Source: G963663495 sp963663495 (GTDB lineage: Bacteria > Bacteroidota > Rhodothermia > Rhodothermales > Bin80). Taken from it: DNA of 64,000 nt. The DNA lies in assembly GCA_963663495.1 (NCBI GenBank), contig OY760427.1, positions 3,162,001 to 3,226,000 on the forward strand, read 5' to 3'. Both the position numbers and the translations under genes were made by a program. The notes below the pieces were generated by a model. The model searched no databases, was not told the DNA's origin, and saw nothing but the letters and a program-made list of their open reading frames with translations. Position 1 is the first letter of the stretch, and each line of letters opens with the position of its first letter. Below are positions 13,201 through 22,200 of the stretch, one piece after another.

Positions 13201-16200
13201 CGCCGACCAGCTCGTCTCCAGCAGCATCCGCTGCTGCGGATCCAAAAACTCCGCCTCAACCGGCGCTATCCGAAAAAATGCCGCATCAAAACGGTCCAGT
13301 CCCTCCACATACGCACCGAACGGGCGCGCCTCCTCCGTCTCGGCATCCACAAAAAGCCCGTCAGGACGCCCCCTCGTAACCAGATCCGCCCCCGAACGAA
13401 GCCGCTCCCAGAATGCCTCAACATCCGGCGCCCCGGGAAAGCGGCAAGCCATGCCAATGATCGCTATGCGGTCGTCGCGGCGGGCCGCGGGCAAGACGCG
13501 CACCCGCGGCCGCGCCGGGGATACACCGGCAAGCTTGCCCGCAAGGTGTTCCGCCAGCCGAGCTATATCGGGCTGGTCAAACACCACCGTATTAGAGACG
13601 ACAAATGCTCCCCGGAACGCCCGATTCAGGCGGTTGCGAAGCTCAACCGCCATCAGCGAGTCCATGCCCAGTTCGAAAAACCCTGCCGTGGGCGAGGGAG
13701 CAATGCGCAGGCGCAGAATCTGTACCACCTGCTCCTGTACGAACCGGATCAGCTCATCCCGGCGCTCCGCAAGAGCTCGTCCCTGGAGTCGGCGCAGCAG
13801 GTCGTCTGGAGCAGCGGCCGAAGAGCGGGCCTCTTCACGCCCCACCACTTCTGCAAGCCAGGGCGCACGCAATGGTAGCGCCGACCAGTCTACCCTCGCC
13901 ACCACACTGGTTCCAATGTCCTCGCGCAGGAGCCGCTCCAGTGCGCAGATCCCCTGCTCAGGAGCAATCCATTCCTCGCCCAATCGGGCAAACTGCGCCT
14001 TAATGCGGTCGCGCTGCTCTTCAGCCTCGCCGACACCCGACCACGGCCCCCATGCAACGGCCTGACCGGGCAGACCCAGCGCCCTGCGGTGCCGCGCCAG
14101 CTGGTCCAGGAACGCGTTCGCCGCCGCGTAGTTGGTCTGCCCCGGATTCCCGACGACACCCACCAGACTGGAAAAAAGAACAAACAGATCAAGCTCCCGG
14201 TCAAGCGTCGCACGGTGCAGTCGCCATGCACCCAGCACCTTCGGCCCAAGCACCCGCTCAAACCGCTCCCAGTCCTGGTTTATCAGCGCCGCATCGGATA
14301 ACACTCCCACGCTGTGGATCACCCCCGCCAGCGGCGGAAGCTCCGCGTCAATCCGCCCCAGCATCCCCACTACCGCCTCCTCATCCGTCACATCGGCGAT
14401 CTCAATGCGCACATCCGCACCACTCTCCCGTAGATCCGCAACCACCACCGCAGCCGCATCACCCGGCCGGCGGCGACCGTTCAATACAATACTTCCGGCT
14501 CCCGCCTTCGCCAGCCAGCGCGCTACCTCCAACCCGAGCCCACCAAGACCCCCCGTAATCAGATAGCTCCGGTCCGCACGCAATCGGCCCGCAGCCAGCG
14601 CCGAGGGCACAAGCACTACTTTACCGATATGACGTGCAGCCCGCAACTCGGCCAGCGCAGCACGGGCCTCCGCAAGCGGCCAGCGGGTCAAGGGCAAAGA
14701 CATAAGCTGCCCCGACGCGATACGCTCCATCACACTCCGCAAAACCCTGCCAACCCGCTCCGGCTCCTCCCGGACAAGCCCGTCCAGTGCTAAAATGTGG
14801 TAGCGAACATCCGGACGGGCCGCCACCATCGCCCCCGCACTCCATATGTTACGCTTACCAAGCTCCACAAAGGACCCACCCGAAGCAAGACATAACAGGC
14901 TTGCCTCAATGAAACCCTCACCGGAAAGACTGTTCAGCACCATCTCCACTCCAGCCCCTCCGGTCGCTTCCCGTATCTGCTCCCCATAGATCGGCGAGCG
15001 GCTGTCAAACACCGCCCGAACCCCCAGCGAACGCAAATACTCCTGCTTCGGCGCGCTCGCCGTCGCGTACACCTCATAACCGGCCGCTTGCGCCTGCCGG
15101 ATCGCCGCGTGACCCACACCCCCCGTCCCCGCATGGATCAGAACCCTCGCACCCTCTCCAGGACTCGCATACTCAAAGGCAAGTGCTGCCGTCACCGATG
15201 CCACCGGAACAGTCGCCAGCTCCTGCGCCGAATGCCCTGCCGGTGCCGGCACGATGTGCTCCGCGCGCGTGATCACCTCGGGACCGAAGGCTCCTCCGGC
15301 GAACCCCACCACCCGATCCCCTACCTCGTATGAATCCACACCCTTACCCACCTCCACGATGCGTCCGCACATCTCCAGGCCGAGCGGCTGATCCATGTCT
15401 ACAACCTGCATCCCCACCATCACATCGTGGAAGTTCACCCCGGCCGCCTCAAGCCGCACCCGTACCTCGCCGGGGCCCGGATCCTCCGAAGCAGCCTCCA
15501 CACGCATCGCGTCAAGTGCTCCGCTTACATCGGCCGCCCAGCGCCACCGTCCCTCCTCCGGTAGGACATCCCGTCCGGTAAACCGCGTCAGCCGGGCTAC
15601 TAGCCTGGATTCACCCCGACGGGCAACGCGCGTCTCCCGGTCCGGGAAAAGCAACTCGTCGGCGAGCGTGCATGCAGAAGGGGAAGCATCGGGATCCAGA
15701 TCCAGCAGACGAGGCGTCAGATCCCCGTGCTCAAAATCCACCACACTCGCAAAGCCCCACAGCAGGGCGCCGGGCAGTGCGCCCTTACGCTCCCGGCCGA
15801 CTACCTGTCCACCCCGGGTTACAAACCAGGTACCGGATGCCGGCGACACACCCGCATCCGACATCCCCTGTACCAGTGCCAGCGCACCCGCACCCACGGC
15901 CTCCAGCTCTGCCTCAAGCTCCATGGCCGCAAGTCCCGCGCCATCCTGCCGGACGCCGCCCAGATACGCCACACCCCGCAGCGCGCCGGGCAGGGACTCA
16001 AAGAACCTGCGCCACGCCTGCCGGTCACCGTCCGCCGGCCCGTTGACTGCCTGGCATCCCCTGCGATCCAGCTCCTCCACCAGTTCCTCCGAAAGTTCGG
16101 CGCCCGGTCCGCTTCCTCCCGCCAGCACGAACAGACCACCCTCATTCACTATCTCCGATGGCCCCCGGGCCAGAATCACGAGTGCGCCGGACGGATCCTC

Positions 16201-19200
16201 GGCCAGGGACATCCCCGCAAATCCCGAGTCCGTGAGTGCCTGCCGCCAGACGGGGGGACCCACCAGTGCGTAGTCGGTGCGATACGCGTCCCTGAAACGC
16301 CACCAGCCGGGCAGCAGCCCGAAGGTCAGGTCCAGCCATACCTTCCTGTTAGCTTCCTCGACAGCCACCAGCATGCCCGATGGAGCCAGAAGGCGCCTGC
16401 AGTGGACGAGCGTCTCGCCCAGATCGCGGGTAGCATGCAGAACATTCGCCGCAATCACAAGGTCGTAGCCGTGGGGCGCAAACCCCTGATCCGACGGATC
16501 CCGTTCGATGTTAAGCGCCCGGGGGCGAAGATCCACGCCCCGATCAACGAACGCGCGCTCTGCGTCCGGGAAGAACGCAGTCGAGATATCGGTAAAGGTG
16601 TATTCGGTCCGGCCTTCCGGTAGGACCTCCAGGAGCGCGGCTGTCGTCGCACCCGTCCCTGCGCCGATCTCCATCACCCGGAGCGGACGGCCTTCCGGTA
16701 ACCCGGCAACCGCCGTGCGCACGGCGGCCGCTACCATGCGGTTCATCGCCCGCATGGCGGCCGACTCGCGGTACAGGCTCGCCGCTCCCGGCTCGCTGCC
16801 AAAGAGCAGGTCCAGCGCATCGGCGCGGCCCCGGAGCACCTCGGCTAGCGACTCCCCGCACCGGCGCAGTACATCCAGCTCTATGGATTCTGTCGGCCCG
16901 GCAGCCTCCGCAGGCGGTTCCACAGCGGCTGTCACCCGCCAGGCACCAGCCGCTTCCCGGACAAGAACCCCCATCTCCTCCAGCACCGACAGCAACCGGC
17001 CAAACAGCTGCCCGTGATCCGCTGTCACCTTGAGGCCGCGGCGCAGCGCGTCCGTCTCAAAACGGTCTCCCGGTCTCGGATCCCATCCCAGCTCCCGGAA
17101 TCCCCGCAGCAGCTGCCGCCGCGCCTCACGCTCCAACTCACGGCCTAACGCAGCGAGCGACGCAGCGTCCGAGCCCTTCGCCGCAAGGTATCCTTCCAAC
17201 GCTCCCAGGCCAAACGCAATCTCCTGCGGTTCGGCAAGGAACGCCGCCTCCCGAAGTCCTATCGCCGTACCCTCGCGCCACACCACCTCGTGCAGCGCAT
17301 CCTCCATCCGATCACCCGACAGGGCAGCCCGGCTCGCCTGCCTGAGTGCGAAGCCCCGGATGCGCGCTACCTCCTCGCCCGCCTCCGTGTATAGCCAAAA
17401 CTCTATCCGGCGCGTCCCCCCTTCTTCGCCACGGTACAGCGCCCGGCAATAGACACGATCCGGTAGCGCATCGTACAACACCAGTCGGTCCCAGCCGATC
17501 GGTAGCCATGTGCCCCCGGCTCCTTCCAGATCCGGGATCCCTCCCAACACCTGGAAACACGCATCCAGCAGCACCGGATGTGCCAGCAGATTCTTGTGAT
17601 CCGTCCCCGCCGGCAGTACCACCTCGCCCAGTGCCTCACCAGGGCCCGACCAGAGCCGGGCCAAACCGCAGAAGGCCGGCCCGTACTCAAGCCCGGCAAG
17701 ACCTGACCTAAGGCCCGCATCCACCTGAACAAGGGCCGCCTGCAACATGCCGAGATCCGCCGGCTCAGAAGCAGCCACGGCAATGGGTGCCCACCGGCCT
17801 TCGGCGTGCGTCAGCCATTGCTCCCCGCCGTCCCTGCTGACGACCACCCATGTGCGATCCTCGCCAAGCACCACCTGAACCAGCCGACCGTCGGCATCCG
17901 ACAGCACCAGCGGACGCGTGATCACGGCCTCCTCCATCACAAAAGGAAACTCGTGATGCGTTACCCGAAGCGCCTCCGCCACCTGCGCCGCGTAGAGCGC
18001 GCCAGGGGCAACCACTTCGCCGAACACCCGGTGGTCCGCCAGCCACGCCGGATCCCGACTTAGAAGCTGTCTCTCAAAAGAATGCTCGCCATCCCGGGAA
18101 TCCCGCCGCACCCCAAGAAGCGTATGTCCCGCCTCCGCCCTTAAACGCTCCGGGGGTGGTATCCAGAAGCGTTCCCCCCGGAAGGGATAGGTCGGCAGCG
18201 AGACCCGCCGCCGCCGCTCCCCGACAAACAGACCCTCAAAGGCAATGTCAAGACCCGCCTCGTACGCACCCGCCACCGCGAGGGCATAGTCCCCGCTCCC
18301 GCCGCGCTGCTGGCTCGCAATCACAGTGGGCGCCTCGGCGCGCGGCCAGGCAAGCGCCGCCATCGGCCCCAAAACACTGTGCGGCCCAATCTCCAGGAGT
18401 AACCCTACGTCCAGTGCTGCCAGTGTCCGCACTGCCCCCTGAAACTGGACCGGCTCGCGCGCCTGCCGCCGCCAGTACGCTCCGTCGGGAGCGCCTTCCA
18501 GCACACGCCCGGTAACATTGCTTACCAGCCGTACGGAGGGAGCCGAACCCGCGGGCGCCGCCACTTCCAGCTCCGCCAGCACCGGCTCCATCAGCGCGCT
18601 GTGGAAGGCGTGGCTCGTCTGAAGACGGACCACCCGCAACCCTTCGTCTTCAAAGGACTGCATAAGCGCATCCATGGCGGCCTCCGGCCCGGTCACCACC
18701 TGGTGCGTACCGTTGTCGGCTGCCAGCTCTACGCCCTCCAAAAGCGCATCACGCACCCGATCCGACGAAGCAAATACCGCCGCCATCGCACCGCCCGCAG
18801 GAAGCGAACCCATCAGCGCACCGCGGCGCGTGGCAAACCGCATCCCCGTCTCCAAGTCAAAAGCTCCCGCGGCTGCTGCTGCCGCGACCTCTCCCACGCT
18901 GTGCCCGAAGACCATGTCGGGCCGCACGCCCACGCTCGCCCATAGCGCAGTCAGCCCGCTCTCCAGCGCATAGAGCGCCGGCTGTGTCCACTCTGTCCGG
19001 TCCAGCAGCCCGGTCGCATCCTCAAACATCACCTTCAGCAGCGACGCACCCCGCTCCTGGCGGAACACCTCGTCACACCTGTCCAAAACCGCCCGAAACA
19101 CCGGCTCGGTCTCATAGAGCTCCCGCCCCATACCCGTCCACTGGCTCCCCTGACCGGTGTAAAGAAACACTACCGGACCTCCCGGCACGGCACCAACTAC

Positions 19201-22200
19201 CGCTTCCCCCTCCCCAGTCCGGCGAAGCCCCGATTTGAGGGAGGCAACATCACGAAAGACCACCGCCGCACGGCGACCCAGGTGGCTCCGCCCCGTCCCT
19301 GCCGTCCACGCCGCATCGGCGAGCCAGGAAGGCACGCCTCCCGTCGGACGCACGTGGCGCACATATCGCCGGGCAAGTTCGCGCACCGCCGCCGTGGAAG
19401 TACCCGATAACGGAAACACCCGCACCGCCCGCACAGGATCATCTCGCTCACGCTTCGGCGCACTTGGGGTCTCCAGGATAATGTGCGCGTTTGTCCCTGA
19501 ATACCCGAACGAACTGATGGCCGCCCTTTGTGGGCGTTGCCCCTCCGTCCATGGTGTCGCCTCCCGAACTACCGCCAGGGGAAGATCCTTCCAGTCCAGC
19601 CGCGGATTGGGATTCTCATAGTGCAGACTGCCCGGAAGCACGCCCTCGCGCATTGAGAGCAATACCTTAATCACCCCGGCAACCCCTGCCGCAGCCTCAA
19701 GATGGCCGATATTCGTCTTCACCGAACCCACCAGGAGTGGACGCTCCGCCTCCCGACCCTCCCCGTACGCCGCAGCCGCAGCCTCAAGCTCAATCGGATC
19801 CCCAAGGGGCGTCCCCGTACCGTGCGCCTCCAGATAATCCACCGAAGCAGGCGCAACACCCGCCCGCGCAAGCGCCTCCTCAATCACACGCTCCTGTGCC
19901 AGCCCGTTCGGCACCGTCAGCCCCGCACTGGCCCCGTCCTGATTCACCGCACTGCCCAAAATCAAACCCAACACCTGCCGCCCCCCGGCCCTCGCATCCG
20001 ACAACCGCTCCAACACCAGAAGCCCGCACCCCTCACCCCGCACATACCCGTTCGCCGCCGCATCAAACGTCTTGCAGCGACCGTCCGGTGCCAACATTCC
20101 CGCAGCCGCAAACGAATCCGTCAGCTGTGATGTCAGAATCGTGTTCACACCCCCCGCCAATGCCAGATCAATCTCACCCCGCTCCAGACACATGATCGCC
20201 TGATGGATCGCCACCAAAGATCCCGAACACGCCGTGTCCACCGCAATCGCAGGACCCTCCAAACCAAACGTGTACGCTACCCGCCCGATCGCCGCCGAAA
20301 AACTCGACCCCGTCGAACGATATAGACCCGGCGCACTCTCCGCTACCAAACTCTGGTAGTCGTTCGTGAACATCGCGGCAAACACCCCGGTCCGACTGCT
20401 ACGGAGACCTCCGGGCGCAATCCCCGCAGCCTCAAACGCCTCCCAACTCACCTCCAGAAGAAGCCGCTGCTGAGGATCCATCAGCTCCGCCTCAACCGGC
20501 GCAATCCGGAAAAACTCGGCATCAAAACGGTCTAACTCCGGCAGGTAGGCCCCCCAATCCCGCGCCCCCGCACCATCAAGCGCTCCACCCGGACGACCGC
20601 GCGTAATCAGATCACGACCCTCCGCCAAACTCCGCCAAAACTCGTCCACTCCGCGCCCCCCGGGGAAACGGCAGCCTATCCCCACAACAGCAATCGGATC
20701 CTGACTCCGTACCCCTCTCCGCTGCCGCACCGGCCGCTGCCGGACCGACGTTGCCATCCGATGCGCCACATGAACCGCCAAACGCGCCGAACTCGGATGC
20801 GCGAACATCTCCGCATGCGACACCGTGTACCGACCACCGAGCGCCTGATTCAGCCGGTTCCGCAAATCCACAATCTGCAACGACTCAAGCCCCAACGCAA
20901 AAAAGTTCGCTTCCGCCCCCGGCGACGCATCCAATCGCGCAAGACTCTGTGCCTCCCGAACCACCAGGGCCTCAAGGCTACGTCTACGCAACATCGGCAA
21001 TACCTCCACCGGCCCGGTGGGAGCAGAATCCGCATCCCCGGTGCCTTCCCCCGACCCGTCAATCCGGTACCGCCGTCCCTCAAACGGATATCCCGGCGCG
21101 GGTACCCGCAGAGGACGCTCCCCGCCAAAACAACCCGACAACGATACCGGTGCCCCCGCTTCCCATACCCGCGCAACCGCCGGGTATACCCCCTCGCCCG
21201 CCTCCAACACCCCGGAAAGCGCCGGCACCACCACAGGGGCCCGAGCTCCCACAGGCCACGCCCCGTGTGCCAACCACGCCGCCCGGCCCCGAAACCCCAC
21301 ATCCAAAAGTATACCTACCCCAAGCTCCGAAAGCGCACCAACCGCCTGCACAAATCGCATCTGCCGGATCTGTTGACGCCAATACTGCCCGTCCAGCTCC
21401 TCCGGACCCCGCACCTCCCTACCGGTCACGCTGCTCACGAAAGGCAGTGACCCGGCCACCGGAACCATCCTGCCACCCGCCTGCTCAACAGCGTCCAGAA
21501 TCGGATCCGCCAAATCAACAGACGCCACTTCACATGACGGAAGCGCTGCCGTCCGCACCCCTTCCGCTTCAAGCCGCCCCAGCACCTTGTCCAACTGCTC
21601 CCGCGTACCGCAAAGCACCTGGTGCTCACCGTTGTCAGCAGTAAACGCAAGCCCCCCAACCCCAAGCTCCGGTATCCGATCAACCGCCTCCTCAGCCGTC
21701 AGGAAAACCGCACCCATCGCTCCCCCCGAAGGCAACGCCGCCATCAACCGCCCCCGCTCAATAGCAAACCGCATCCCCTGCTCAAGGGTGAGCATCCCCG
21801 CCACATGCGCTGCCGCTACCTCGCCAATACCGTGGCCAAACACCACCGCCGGACAAATCCCCCACTTACGCCAAAGCGCACCCAGCGCACAACCCAGCGC
21901 ATATATCGCCGGCTGCCTCCAAACCATCGCATTCCGCCCCCCCTCCGGCCCGTCCTCCCCGAACATCACCGGCAACAGGCGCCCACCACACTCCTCCCTG
22001 AAAAGAATGTCGCAGCGGTCCAGCACCTCCCGGACTGCCGCCTCGCTCCGGTACAGCATCCTGCCCATCCCCGACCACCGTTCGCTGTGCCCAGAAAACA
22101 CACGCCCAGAAAACACAAACGCCACCTTCGGCGAAGATCGCGCATGCACGGCGCGCTCACCTGCCTCCACCTCCCTGAGCGCCGCATCCAACCCCCGCGT

